Position numbers and translations under genes: made by a program. A DNA stretch of 46,770 nucleotides from Rubrivivax sp. (GTDB taxonomy: Bacteria; Pseudomonadota; Gammaproteobacteria; Burkholderiales; Burkholderiaceae_C). The notes beneath the pieces are model-generated. The model was not told the origin of the DNA. It saw nothing but the letters and a program-made list of their open reading frames with translations, and did not search any database. This document shows, in pieces, positions 1 to 10,554 of the stretch (position 1 is its first letter; every line of letters begins with the position of its first letter). The DNA is taken from positions 1 to 46,770 of the forward strand of contig JAHECD010000023.1 in NCBI GenBank assembly GCA_024641945.1. Reading direction: 5' to 3'.

Positions 1-596
1 TGAGGATCGAAGGCCAACATACTTATGGGACTTTGCGCTTCGAGTCCGGTGGTCATCGTGTGCAGCGCGTGCCCGTGACCGAGAGCCAGGGCCGCATCCA
101 TACGAGCGCGTGCACCGTCGCAGTGATGCCGGAACCCGACGAAGCGGCCGAAGTCACCTTGAACCCGGTCGACCTGCGCATCGACACCTTCCGTGCCAGT
201 GGCGCGGGGGGTCAGCATGTGAACAAGACCGACAGTGCAATCCGGATCACTCACCTGCCGACGGGGCTCGTCGCCGAATGCCAGGACGACCGCTCGCAGC
301 ATCGCAACAAGGCCAAGGCCATGGCCGTGCTGGCCGCCCGCCTTCGAGAAAAGGAACGCAGCGAGCAGGCTGCGAAGGAGGCTGCCGTGCGCAAGAGCCT
401 GATCGGCAGCGGTGATCGCTCGGACCGCATTCGCACCTACAACTTCCCGCAAGGCCGCCTGACCGACCACCGTATCAACCTCACGCTGTACAAGCTGGGG
501 CAGGTGATGGAGGGTGACCTCGACGACGTGGTTGCGGCCCTGCAGGCCGCACGGGCGGCGGAGCAACTGGCGGCGCTGGAGGGCAGCGCGCCGTGA
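1..596 (+). CDS. prfA: Peptide chain release factor 1, 3' part
   Basis: Class I release factor that reads UAA and UAG stop codons and triggers peptidyl-tRNA hydrolysis on the ribosome. The reading frame is open from base 3 at the window edge, so the N-terminal half, including the PXT anticodon-like region, lies outside. Visible are the conserved [12 protein letters not shown] and [16 protein letters not shown] stretches, the catalytic GAGGQHVN loop whose Gln is methylated by PrmC, and the C-terminal [17 protein letters not shown] segment. The residues after PXT match RF1, not RF2, and prmC follows directly, as it usually does after prfA. The TGA stop overlaps the prmC GTG start in a GTGA junction, so translation is probably coupled. 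An internal TTG at 33 is not the start. Confidence 0.97.
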   Translation, partial: RIEGQHTYGTLRFESGGHRVQRVPVTESQGRIHTSACTVAVMPEPDEAAEVTLNPVDLRIDTFRASGAGGQHVNKTDSAIRITHLPTGLVAECQDDRSQHRNKAKAMAVLAARLREKERSEQAAKEAAVRKSLIGSGDRSDRIRTYNFPQGRLTDHRINLTLYKLGQVMEGDLDDVVAALQAARAAEQLAALEGSAP

Positions 597-1426
597 CCAC
601 CGTCGACGCGCTGCTGGCCGATGCCCGCGCATCCGGGGTCGACCGGCTGGACGCCCAGCTGTTGCTGGGCCGAATGATCGATCGGCCGCGTGCGTGGCTC
701 ATGGCGCATGGCGAAGCTCCCGTAGCCGCTGCCGATGCGGCCGGGTTCCGCACGCAATGTGCAATGCGCGCCAGTGGCACGCCCTTGGCCTACCTCACTG
801 GCGAGCGCGAGTTTCATGGCCTCATGTTGCGGGTCACGCCCGATATCCTGGTTCCGCGACCCGAGACCGAATTGCTCGTCGACTGGGCCCTGGACTTGCT
901 GGAGGGCCCGATGGCCTCGACGACGGCGCCGGCGGTGGTCGACCTCGGAACCGGCAGCGGTGCGATCGCGTTGGCCATCAAGAAAGCATGCCCGCGTGCC
1001 AGGGTCGTCGGGGTCGATATCAGCGAAGCGGCCGTGGTCGTCGCGCGTGCCAACGCCGACCAAAACTGTCTGAACGTTGCGTTCGAACAGAGCAACTGGT
1101 TCGACGGTCTGGCAGGTCGCCAGTTCGACCTCATCCTCAGCAACCCGCCCTACATCGACGGTAACGACCCGCACCTCACCGCGCTGCGGGCAGAGCCCCT
1201 GCGGGCGCTTTCACCGGGTGAAGATGGATTGGCCGCGTTGCGCCAGATCGCGGACGGTGCACTGCGCCACCTCGCCGTTGGTGCCTGGTTGCTTCTGGAG
1301 CACGGGCACCTTCAGGGAGCGGCCGTATGCAGCATGCTTCGCGCGGCATCGCTCTCCGCCGTCGAAACCAGACCGGACCTTGCAGGGCTGCCGCGATGCA
1401 CCGGCGGCCGTCGCATCGTCATGTAA
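593..1426 (+). CDS. prmC: Release factor glutamine N5-methyltransferase PrmC
   Basis: SAM-dependent enzyme that methylates the Gln of the GGQ motif of RF1 and RF2 in the cytoplasm. The 277-residue length is normal. The N-terminal helical domain (about residues 1-90) ends in the LVPRPETE motif. The SAM-binding [13 protein letters not shown] motif sits near residues 115-127, and the substrate-binding NPPY at about 184-187. The GTG start overlaps the prfA stop codon; no independent Shine-Dalgarno sequence is obvious, which fits translational coupling. The C-terminal end ([13 protein letters not shown]) is slightly diverged but in frame to a TAA stop. Assignment is secure from motifs and the prfA neighbour. 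Confidence 0.96.
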   Translation: MTTVDALLADARASGVDRLDAQLLLGRMIDRPRAWLMAHGEAPVAAADAAGFRTQCAMRASGTPLAYLTGEREFHGLMLRVTPDILVPRPETELLVDWALDLLEGPMASTTAPAVVDLGTGSGAIALAIKKACPRARVVGVDISEAAVVVARANADQNCLNVAFEQSNWFDGLAGRQFDLILSNPPYIDGNDPHLTALRAEPLRALSPGEDGLAALRQIADGALRHLAVGAWLLLEHGHLQGAAVCSMLRAASLSAVETRPDLAGLPRCTGGRRIVM

Positions 1427-1548
1427 TCGCGGCGACGATCCGCAACGGCCGTAATGGCCGTGACCAACACCTCATTTCCGGAGATGCCGAAACCAGCGAT
1501 TAGGCGCAAGATCACCCACGTGTTGTGCCACTGCGCAGGAGTCTCGAA

Positions 1549-2130
1549 ATGAACCCCGGCCTGAAATTGCTGCTCGCCCCTCTCGTTTGCGCCACCTCGC
1601 TGGCCCAGGCTGCGGACGGTCTGTCCGTGCCCACCGATGCGTGGCAGCACTGGCAGACCCGGATCTCGCTCAGCACCCTCGATACGTCCACGCGGGTGAT
1701 GGCAGCTTCGTTGGTTAGCGATTACTACTTTCGCGGCCTTCGAATCGGCCGGGCCGGCGCATCGAGTGGTTTCCGCGCGACCAGCGGCGTGATGTTCGGC
1801 GCCGGGTCGGCCGCGCTGGGCGCTGCGGGTGTTCCCTTCCGTTTGAGCGACGGCTTGTCGCTCGGCCATTTGTCGCAGTCGACGGTGGGCCTGCCCGCGA
1901 TCGACTGGGGCGACACACACGCAGTCCGGCCCTATCTCGGCCTGGGCTACACCAGTCTGGAACCGGCAGGCGGTTGGGGATTCACAGCTGACCTGGGCCT
2001 GGTCGCGGAAAATCCAGCTGGCGCATGGCGTCTCGGCCGTGCGTTGCTGGGCCCACAGCGACTCGACGATGCCGTTCGGGCCCTTCGCCTGTCGCCCGTT
2101 CTGCAACTTGGCGTACGCTACAGCTTCTGA
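1549..2130 (+). CDS. Exported outer-membrane beta-barrel-like protein, function unknown
   Basis: I do not recognise a named family. The start is the ATG at 1549, preceded by AGGAG seven bases upstream; an earlier GTG in frame at 1525 would spoil the signal peptide. The 193-residue product starts with a classic signal peptide (MNPGLKLLLAPLVCATSLAQA, cleavage likely before ADG). The mature part alternates polar and hydrophobic residues (for example SLVSDYYFRGLR, SGFRATSGVMFG, PYLGLGYTSL) and ends in LQLGVRYSF. A terminal Phe in a beta-strand is the usual BAM recognition signal, so a small eight-strand barrel is likely. It sits between prmC and grxD, probably with its own promoter in the 122-base gap after prmC. 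A role in envelope physiology is only inferred. Confidence 0.75.
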   Translation: MNPGLKLLLAPLVCATSLAQAADGLSVPTDAWQHWQTRISLSTLDTSTRVMAASLVSDYYFRGLRIGRAGASSGFRATSGVMFGAGSAALGAAGVPFRLSDGLSLGHLSQSTVGLPAIDWGDTHAVRPYLGLGYTSLEPAGGWGFTADLGLVAENPAGAWRLGRALLGPQRLDDAVRALRLSPVLQLGVRYSF

Positions 2131-2223
2131 GGCCCGCCGCATGGACATGCCGGCGCAGGTCGGCCTGAGCCGTGCCTTTCGCTTATCCTCCTGCTCTTGG
2201 ATCAATGCCGAGGAGCAAAGACG

Positions 2224-2541
2224 ATGCGTGACGTCCAGCAACAGATCGATTCCCTCGTCAAGGGTAGCCGGGTCGTTCTGTTCATGAAGGGAACTGCTCA
2301 GTTTCCGCAGTGCGGCTTTTCCGGTCGGGCCATCCAAGTGCTGAAGGCCTGTGGCGTGAACGACCTCAAGACCGTAAACGTGCTCGAGGACGACGAAGTG
2401 CGCCAAGGGATCAAGGACTATGCGAACTGGCCCACGATCCCGCAGCTCTACGTCAATGGCGAATTCGTGGGCGGCTCGGACATCATGATGGAGATGTACC
2501 AGTCCGGCGAACTGAAGCAGGTCCTCGACGCACAGTCCTAG
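2224..2541 (+). CDS. grxD: Monothiol glutaredoxin Grx4
   Basis: Cytoplasmic monothiol glutaredoxin that binds and delivers a [2Fe-2S] cluster with glutathione, often with BolA. The ATG at 2224 has GAGGAG eight bases upstream and gives 105 residues, the family length; an in-frame upstream start at 2197 has no such site. The active-site CGFS motif is at residues 30-33. The WPTIPQLYVNGEFVGGSDI segment that binds glutathione follows near residues 70-90. The stop TAG is one base before the ubiX ATG, so the two genes are likely co-transcribed. The assignment is secure. Confidence 0.96.
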   Translation: MRDVQQQIDSLVKGSRVVLFMKGTAQFPQCGFSGRAIQVLKACGVNDLKTVNVLEDDEVRQGIKDYANWPTIPQLYVNGEFVGGSDIMMEMYQSGELKQVLDAQS

Positions 2542-2542
2542 G

Positions 2543-3118
2543 ATGGCCATCCGTCTGGTCGTCGGCATCACCGGTGCGACCGGCGCGATCTACGGCGTGC
2601 GCCTTCTCGGTCGCGCACGGGCGCTGGATATCGAAACCCATTTGGTCGCCACACCCGCGGGCCTGATCAACGTTAACCACGAATTGGGCCTGGATCGAAA
2701 GTCGCTGGAAGCGCTGGCCGACCATGCCTATGCACCCGGCGACGTGGGGGCCTGTCTGGCCAGCGGAAGTTTCGAGACTTCGGCCATGGTGGTGGCGCCT
2801 TGCTCGATGAAGACCCTGGCCTCGGTTGCGCTCGGCCTATCGGACAACCTGCTCACGCGGGCTGCGGACGTGACGCTCAAGGAGCGGCGCAGGCTCGTTC
2901 TGATGGTGCGCGAAACGCCATTCAATCTCGCGCACCTTCGAAACATGACGGCCGCTACCGAAATGGGCGCCGTCATCTTTCCGCCGCTGCCGGCCTTCTA
3001 CCACCGTCCCGCCACGATCGACGAGATGGTCGACGATACGGTGGAGCGTGTCCTCGTGACGCTGGGCGCTGCAGGCGCCCACGCCCAGGTGTGGCGTGGG
3101 GTCAGGTCGCCGACCTGA
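2543..3118 (+). CDS. ubiX: Flavin prenyltransferase UbiX
   Basis: Transfers a dimethylallyl group to FMN to make the prenylated flavin cofactor used by the UbiD decarboxylase in ubiquinone synthesis. The 191-residue chain has the N-terminal GITGATGAIYGVRLL nucleotide-binding loop. It also has the conserved APCSMKTLASVALGLSDNL region, the RRRLVLMVRETP segment and the MGAVIFPPLPAFYHRP signature. It follows grxD by one base. Its last 17 bases overlap the 3' end of the convergent lytic transglycosylase gene on the opposite strand. ubiD is not in the window. Confidence 0.95.
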   Translation: MAIRLVVGITGATGAIYGVRLLGRARALDIETHLVATPAGLINVNHELGLDRKSLEALADHAYAPGDVGACLASGSFETSAMVVAPCSMKTLASVALGLSDNLLTRAADVTLKERRRLVLMVRETPFNLAHLRNMTAATEMGAVIFPPLPAFYHRPATIDEMVDDTVERVLVTLGAAGAHAQVWRGVRSPT

Positions 3119-3725
3119 ATTCCCACTGCCTGCGAGCACCGAACACGAGGTTGGGGTACTCGGGCCGTCCACGGCTGCCGTTGTAGCGACCCAAGGCGAA
3201 GAACAGGTCGCCACGTTCGGTGTCGACGTAATGCCTGAGGATCGTGCAGCCGAAGCGTAGATTGGTCTGCATGTGGAACAGTCGCGCGGGCTCGCCATCG
3301 CCGATCAGACGTGCCCAGAACGGCATGACCTGCATGTAGCCGCGTGCGCCTGCGCTGCTGATCGCATATTTGCGAAACCCGCTTTCAACCTGGATCAGGC
3401 CGAGGACGAGCTCGGTCTCCAGGCCGGCACGCTTGCTCTCGTACCAGACCGCCTCGAGAAACTCCACACGGGTCTGGTGCTCGGCCTTGCGGCGCTTCAT
3501 GCGCTCGCTCATGGCGCCGAGCCAACGCAGATAGGCCAGGCGCTCCTCCACAGTTTCGAAACGCGGTCGGGGCGGAGCGGCGTTCGCCACAGCAGCCGAC
3601 AGCGCGCTGCGCACTGCGTTTGCCAAGGGCTCCTCGACCTGCGCGCCAGCGACGGAGACGCGCCACGGCGGGGTGGCCAACAGAGTGGCCGCCGCCATGA
3701 CGCGGCGGCGCTGCACCAGCGTCAC
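3102..3725 (-). CDS. Exported lytic transglycosylase, SLT family
   Basis: Periplasmic murein-cleaving enzyme that cuts the MurNAc-GlcNAc bond with formation of a 1,6-anhydro product. The GTG start overlaps the proS TGA stop (GTGA), so it is translated downstream of proS. An internal ATG at 3698 is an alternative start. Residues 1-28 form an N-terminal export signal with three arginines. The SLT core contains the catalytic Glu in [19 protein letters not shown] (Glu about residue 114) and the following GYMQVMPFW motif. The C-terminal ALGRYNGS motif completes the fold. At 207 residues it is a compact form without a cell-wall-binding domain. Pairing with proS is common in Burkholderiales. Confidence 0.9.
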   Translation of the reverse strand: MTLVQRRRVMAAATLLATPPWRVSVAGAQVEEPLANAVRSALSAAVANAAPPRPRFETVEERLAYLRWLGAMSERMKRRKAEHQTRVEFLEAVWYESKRAGLETELVLGLIQVESGFRKYAISSAGARGYMQVMPFWARLIGDGEPARLFHMQTNLRFGCTILRHYVDTERGDLFFALGRYNGSRGRPEYPNLVFGARRQWEFRSAT

Positions 3726-5473
3726 GCGCCTTCGGCGAGCCGGACGCGCAGACGTTCGACCACTTCGGCAAGCGGCACGCGTGCGGCCTCGGCATCCCGC
3801 CGGCCCTGCAATTCGACCAGACCGTCCTTCAGTCCCCTGTCGGAGATCACCACGCGCAATGGGACGCCAATGAGTTCCCAGTCAGCAAACATGGCGCCAG
3901 GACGCTCGCCGCGGTCATCGAGGATGACATCGACGCCCGATGCCAGGAGTTCGTCGTGCAGCTTGTCCGAAGCCACACGAACGTCGGCATTGCGGTCATA
4001 GCCGATGGGGCACAGCACGGCCACGAATGGCGCCATCGACACAGGCCAGATGATGCCGCGCTCATCATGGTTCTGCTCGATCGCCGCGCCGAGCAGCCGC
4101 GTCACGCCAATGCCGTAGCAACCCATCTCCATGAGTTGTGGCTTGCCCGTTTCGTCGAGGTAGGTCGCGTTCATCTGCTTGCTGTACTTGGTGCCGAGAT
4201 AAAAAACGTGGCCCACCTCGATGCCACGCTGGATCGCAAGCACGCCCTTCCCATCGGGTGACAGGTCGCCTTCGACAACGTTGCGGATATCGGCCACGAG
4301 TTCAGGCTCGGGCAGATCCCGGCCCCAGTTGACGCCGGTGAGGTGAACATCGACCTCGTTTGCACCGCAGATGAAGTCGTGCATCGAGGCCACGGTCCGG
4401 TCGGCCACGGTCTTCACTGGCCGCAACAACCCAACGGGCCCCAGATAACCGGGCTTGCATCCAAAATGCCCGTCGATCTCCGCGGCAGTGGCAAAGCGGA
4501 AACCCCTGTCCAGGCCGGGGACCTTGCCAGCCTTGACTTCATTCAGTGCGTGGTCTCCGCGCACCAGCAGCAGCCAGACAACCGACTTGACCAAGTCACC
4601 AGCGTCATTGAACTCGTCGGTGGCCAGGACCAGTGACTTGACCGTGCTTTGCAAGGGCACGTTCAGAAACTCGGCCACGTCTTCACAGGTGCTCTTTCCG
4701 GGCGTCGGAGTCCTTGTCAACGGCTCGGTTGCGGCCGCGCGTGGAGTCAACGGCGCAAGGCCTTCGGCCAATTCAATATTCGCCGCGTAATTCGATGTCG
4801 GGCAATAGACGATGGCGTCCTCACCGGTTTCGGCAATGACCTGGAACTCTTGCGACAGGTCACCGCCGATGGCGCCAGAGTCGGCCGCCACCGCGCGATA
4901 AGTAAGGCCAAAACGGTCGAAGATGGCGCAATAGGCTACCGACATAGCTTCATAGCTGCGCGCAGCCGACGTTGCGTCGCGGTCGAAGGAATACGCATCC
5001 TTCATCGTGAACTCGCGCCCGCGCATAAGCCCGAAGCGCGGCCGCCGCTCGTCTCGAAATTTGGTCTGGATATGGTAGAAATTCCTGGGAAGTTGCTTGT
5101 AGCTGCGCAGTTCCTGGCGTGCAATGTCGGTGATGACCTCTTCGCTCGTCGGCTGGATGACGAAGTCGCGCTCGTGGCGATCTTTGACGCGCATCAGTTC
5201 TGGGCCCATCTTCTCGAAGCGGCCCGACTCCTGCCACAACTCGGCCGGCTGGACGACAGGCATCAGGAGTTCGATGGCACCCGCACGATTCATCTCGTCG
5301 CGAATGATCGCCTCAACTTTGCGTATCACGCGCAGCCCCATCGGCATATAGCTGTAGATGCCGGCCGACAGGCGCTTGATGAGCCCGGCGCGAACCATGA
5401 GTTTGTGACTCACGACCTCTGCGTCGGCGGGCGCTTCCTTCAAAGTGGAGATGAAGAACGAACTTGCTTTCAT
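3722..5473 (-). CDS. proS: Prolyl-tRNA synthetase, bacterial type with editing domain
   Basis: Class II aminoacyl-tRNA synthetase that charges tRNA-Pro. The start is the ATG giving [15 protein letters not shown]; about 31 in-frame residues upstream have no homology to the family. The 583-residue length fits the bacterial type. Motif 1 lies in the first 100 residues. The TSEE and [19 protein letters not shown] blocks form motif 2. A YbaK-like editing insertion runs from about residue 220 to 400 (ends near [15 protein letters not shown]). Motif 3 is [20 protein letters not shown], followed by the anticodon-binding domain. It is divergent from rppH and translationally coupled to the transglycosylase downstream. 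A proline tRNA lies 5 kb away by coincidence of this conserved block. Confidence 0.97.
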   Translation of the reverse strand: MKASSFFISTLKEAPADAEVVSHKLMVRAGLIKRLSAGIYSYMPMGLRVIRKVEAIIRDEMNRAGAIELLMPVVQPAELWQESGRFEKMGPELMRVKDRHERDFVIQPTSEEVITDIARQELRSYKQLPRNFYHIQTKFRDERRPRFGLMRGREFTMKDAYSFDRDATSAARSYEAMSVAYCAIFDRFGLTYRAVAADSGAIGGDLSQEFQVIAETGEDAIVYCPTSNYAANIELAEGLAPLTPRAAATEPLTRTPTPGKSTCEDVAEFLNVPLQSTVKSLVLATDEFNDAGDLVKSVVWLLLVRGDHALNEVKAGKVPGLDRGFRFATAAEIDGHFGCKPGYLGPVGLLRPVKTVADRTVASMHDFICGANEVDVHLTGVNWGRDLPEPELVADIRNVVEGDLSPDGKGVLAIQRGIEVGHVFYLGTKYSKQMNATYLDETGKPQLMEMGCYGIGVTRLLGAAIEQNHDERGIIWPVSMAPFVAVLCPIGYDRNADVRVASDKLHDELLASGVDVILDDRGERPGAMFADWELIGVPLRVVISDRGLKDGLVELQGRRDAEAARVPLAEVVERLRVRLAEGA

Positions 5474-5610
5474 GGCGATGGGTTGGCTGTGTCGGCACGC
5501 CGCACTGTCTTGCCTGCCGCACCGAGGGGGCGCATGCGGGAAACCGAGGCATCGCGCGCCGCACACTGCCGGTGCAATAATGAAATCAGTAAGAAATTCG
5601 AGGACCGATT

Positions 5611-6183
5611 ATGCTCGACCGGGAGGGCTTCAGGCCCAACGTCGGCATCATCCTGCTCAATGCGCGCAATGAGGTGTTCTGGGGCAAGCGGCTAAGAACC
5701 CACTCTTGGCAGTTCCCGCAGGGCGGCATCAAGTACGGCGAGTCGCCCGAGCAGGCGATGTTCCGCGAACTCCACGAAGAAGTGGGGCTGTTGCCTGAGC
5801 ACGTTCAGATCGTTGCGCGTACACGCGACTGGTTGCGTTACGAGGTACCTGACCACTTCATCCGCAAGGATGCGCGCGGGCATTACCGAGGCCAGAAGCA
5901 GATCTGGTTCCTGCTCCGCCTGGTGGGCAGGGACAGCGACATGAATCTGCGCGCGACCGATCATCCTGAATTCGATGCCTGGCGCTGGAACGAGTACTGG
6001 GTACCGTTAGAGATGGTGATCGAGTTCAAGCGCAGTGTGTATGAAATGGCACTGACGGAATTGGCTCGATTTCTTCCCAGGGTGAATCTGCACAATCGCT
6101 ATCTGCGGGGTGGCATGCGACAGCACCGACACGACACCGATCCGTTGTCTCCACCTGCCGAACCTCCGCCGTCGCTTTCGTAG
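5611..6183 (+). CDS. rppH: RNA pyrophosphohydrolase RppH
   Basis: Nudix hydrolase that removes pyrophosphate from 5'-triphosphate RNA and so starts RNase E-dependent mRNA decay. The ATG at 5611 is preceded by GAGGA. The protein starts [20 protein letters not shown], exactly as in the family. The Nudix box occupies residues 38-60 with all catalytic residues (G, E, RE, EE, G) present. The [10 protein letters not shown] strand and the [20 protein letters not shown] segment are typical of RppH rather than MutT. The C-terminal tail after about residue 165 is Pro- and His-rich and variable. It is divergent from proS across 137 bases. Confidence 0.95.
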   Translation: MLDREGFRPNVGIILLNARNEVFWGKRLRTHSWQFPQGGIKYGESPEQAMFRELHEEVGLLPEHVQIVARTRDWLRYEVPDHFIRKDARGHYRGQKQIWFLLRLVGRDSDMNLRATDHPEFDAWRWNEYWVPLEMVIEFKRSVYEMALTELARFLPRVNLHNRYLRGGMRQHRHDTDPLSPPAEPPPSLS

Positions 6184-6228
6184 CTATTGGCGCAGACACG
6201 TCCGCACATCGCGGCAATGTCGTCCGGG

Positions 6229-8482
<2,254 letters not shown>

Positions 8483-8503
8483 CTAGGGGGCCGAACCGCA
8501 AAC

Positions 8504-8761
8504 TCAGGCAGGAGTCACCGATACCATCTGGTTGCTACGCGGGCCCCGGATAGCGAACGAGACGTGCCCGTCCACCAACGCGAAAAGCGTATGGTCTCGG
8601 CCCATGCCGACGTTGGTACCTGGGTGAAACTTCGTTCCCCGCTGGCGTACGATGATCGATCCGGCCGAAACGACCTGCCCGCCGAACGCCTTGACGCCCA
8701 GCATCTTGGGCTGTGAATCGCGGCCATTTCGGGTTGACCCGCCGCCCTTTTTCTGTGCCAT
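8504..8761 (-). CDS. rpmA: 50S ribosomal protein L27
   Basis: Ribosomal protein bL27, whose N-terminal tail reaches the peptidyl transferase centre. The 85-residue protein starts [16 protein letters not shown] with the usual N-terminal AQKKGGGS and no cleavable leader. It continues with [22 protein letters not shown] and [11 protein letters not shown], all characteristic. It lies 21 bases downstream of rplU in the universal rplU-rpmA pair. Confidence 0.98.
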   Translation of the reverse strand: MAQKKGGGSTRNGRDSQPKMLGVKAFGGQVVSAGSIIVRQRGTKFHPGTNVGMGRDHTLFALVDGHVSFAIRGPRSNQMVSVTPA

Positions 8762-8782
8762 GGTGCAATGCTCCTGAGTCGG

Positions 8783-9094
8783 TTAGCCGTTCACCGAACC
8801 AATCTCGAGTTCGGTGAAACTTTGGCGGTGCCCGCCGTGACGTTGATAGTGCTTACGACGGCGCATCTTGAAAATGCGAACCTTGTCGTGCTTGCCATGC
8901 GCCACAACAGTGGCCTTCACGCTAGCACCCGTGACCCAGGGCGTTCCGACTTTCAAGTCAGCGCCGGTTCCGACGGCGAGAACTTGATCGATCGTGATTT
9001 CCTGGCCCACGTCCGCAGCAATCTGTTCTACCTTGATCTTCTCGCCGGCAGCAACTTTGTATTGCTTGCCCCCGGTTTTTATGACTGCGTACAT
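8783..9094 (-). CDS. rplU: 50S ribosomal protein L21
   Basis: Ribosomal protein bL21, binding 23S rRNA. The start is the ATG giving [23 protein letters not shown], 103 residues, with a GAAAGG ribosome-binding site on the minus strand just upstream. The [23 protein letters not shown] segment near the C terminus is the family signature. First gene of the rplU-rpmA-obgE-proB block; the upstream leader holds a small hairpin described separately. Confidence 0.98.
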   Translation of the reverse strand: MYAVIKTGGKQYKVAAGEKIKVEQIAADVGQEITIDQVLAVGTGADLKVGTPWVTGASVKATVVAHGKHDKVRIFKMRRRKHYQRHGGHRQSFTELEIGSVNG

Positions 9095-9220
9095 GTGTGC
9101 CCTTTCACTTGAGGCAGGAGCCGACAGGCTCCCGCGCTTGGAAGAGGCAGCCGCGTGCGCGGCAAGCCCCAACTCGCGTTACGCGGCAGAGAGCCAGCTT
9201 AAGCGAAGCCCAAAACTATA
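9095..9220 (-). promoter_or_regulatory. rplU leader with -10-like box and hairpin
   Basis: On the minus strand a TATAGT box (plus-strand ACTATA at 9215-9220) could be the -10 of the rplU promoter; no good -35 is visible at the expected distance. The leader of roughly 115 bases contains a perfect six-base-pair hairpin GGAGCC/GGCTCC (9117-9122 and 9127-9132) with a four-base loop, about 22 bases before the rplU start. Autoregulation through the leader is possible but not shown. Confidence 0.4.
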
Positions 9221-9327
9221 GCACGAAAATCCCAATAGGCTGCGTACGACGACGACCACGCCCGCTGCATTGGACGGCGTCGCATCGCACCGCTTCCTAT
9301 AATCTTTCCAAACCTCCGGTCCCTGCC

Positions 9328-10311
9328 TTGCCGCCTTCGACTGCCACCGTGGCCCATGCGGCCGATTTTCTTGACACTGCGCTGGGCCGTGTTGATGCGG
9401 TGATTCGTGAACGGCTCTCGTCACGGGTTGCATTGATCGACCAGATTGCGCAGTACATCGTCACCGCCGGCGGAAAACGTATTCGACCGCGCCTGTTGCT
9501 GCTATTTGCGGAGGCGTTTGACTTTCGAGGTGCTGCGCGCTATGAACTCGCCGCGGCCGTCGAGTTCATACACACCGCCACGCTGCTGCACGACGACGTC
9601 GTCGATGAATCGTCCCTTCGGCGAGGTCGATCGACGGCCAATGCGATCTTTGGCAATGCGGCGAGCGTATTGGTCGGCGATTTTCTGTACTCACGCGCCT
9701 TCCAGATGATGGTGTCCGTTGACAACATGCGCGTCCTCGACGTTCTGGCGGACGCCACCAACACGATTGCAGAAGGTGAAGTGCTGCAATTGATGAACAT
9801 GCACGACCCGGACCTTGCTGTCGAGGAGTACCTGCGCGTCATTCGGTTCAAGACTGCCAAATTGTTCGAGGCGAGCGCGCGCCTGGGTGCAATCCTGGGC
9901 GGTGCCGACCCCGCCGTGGAGGAAGCCTGCGCAACCTATGGCCGGTCTTTGGGGACCGGATTCCAACTTGTCGACGACCTGCTTGACTACGAAGGAAAGT
10001 CAGACGTGCTGGGCAAGAACGTCGGTGACGATCTACGAGAAGGCAAACCCACGCTGCCTCTTCTGATCGCCATGGAGCGGGGAACCGACGACGAGCGCGC
10101 GGTCGTGCGACATTCGATCGAGGCCGGTGAGGTCGAGCGCCTTGCTGAGATCGTCGACATCGTACGCCGTACGGGGGCCGTAGACGCGACCCGGCATGCG
10201 GCCGAAGTGGAGGCCAACAAGGCCCGTGCCAGCTTGTCGTGCCTGCCCGACAACCCGGCACGTACGGCACTGCTAGAATTGTGTGGTCGTTCGGTCAGGC
10301 GGTCTTCATAG
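9328..10311 (+). CDS. ispB: Polyprenyl diphosphate synthase, octaprenyl type
   Basis: Trans-isoprenyl diphosphate synthase that makes the ubiquinone side chain. Two Asp-rich motifs are seen: LLHDDVVDE (first) and LVDDLLDYEG (second). GGKRIRPRLLLL and GEVLQLMNMHD are also characteristic. The start is uncertain. The frame is open far upstream, but the family N terminus fits the TTG at 9328 (327 residues) or the GTG at 9349; no good Shine-Dalgarno sequence precedes either. A TATAAT box at 9298-9303 lies just upstream, without a -35 at ideal spacing, and argues against starts further upstream. It is divergent from rplU, the usual arrangement. Octaprenyl specificity is inferred from context. Confidence 0.93.
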   Translation: MPPSTATVAHAADFLDTALGRVDAVIRERLSSRVALIDQIAQYIVTAGGKRIRPRLLLLFAEAFDFRGAARYELAAAVEFIHTATLLHDDVVDESSLRRGRSTANAIFGNAASVLVGDFLYSRAFQMMVSVDNMRVLDVLADATNTIAEGEVLQLMNMHDPDLAVEEYLRVIRFKTAKLFEASARLGAILGGADPAVEEACATYGRSLGTGFQLVDDLLDYEGKSDVLGKNVGDDLREGKPTLPLLIAMERGTDDERAVVRHSIEAGEVERLAEIVDIVRRTGAVDATRHAAEVEANKARASLSCLPDNPARTALLELCGRSVRRSS

Positions 10312-10354
10312 TGGCTGGCTGGATGTGAGTACCGGGCAATTGCCTCGGTGCTAT

Positions 10355-10431
10355 CGGGGTGTAGCTTAGCCTGGTAGAGCGCTACGTTCGGGACGTAGAG
10401 GCCGGAGGTTCGAATCCTCTCACCCCGACCA
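10355..10431 (+). tRNA. tRNA-Pro(CGG)
   Basis: A 77-base gene with encoded CCA. Acceptor strands CGGGGTG (10355-10361) and CACCCCG (10421-10427) pair fully, with the C1-G72 pair typical of proline tRNAs and discriminator A. The anticodon stem CTACG/CGTAG encloses TTCGGGA, so the anticodon is CGG (10389-10391), reading CCG. The T arm has GGAGG TTCGAAT CCTCT. It lies 43 bases after ispB. Confidence 0.97.
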
Positions 10432-10554
10432 AGTTTCCTTCGACCCGATGCCACAAGCGGCCCTCGAGTGCGGCATGTGACGCTAAGGTTGCGTTTACAG
10501 CAGGTTGGCTATCGGGGATGATCAAATGATGACCCGTCGTCCGGACTGTCGCGC

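Noticed and set aside
1312..2571. 419-codon minus-strand frame opposite the small barrel gene and grxD.
   Set aside because: It covers the exact coding region of grxD and of a protein with a clear signal peptide on the plus strand; no motifs in the antisense product.
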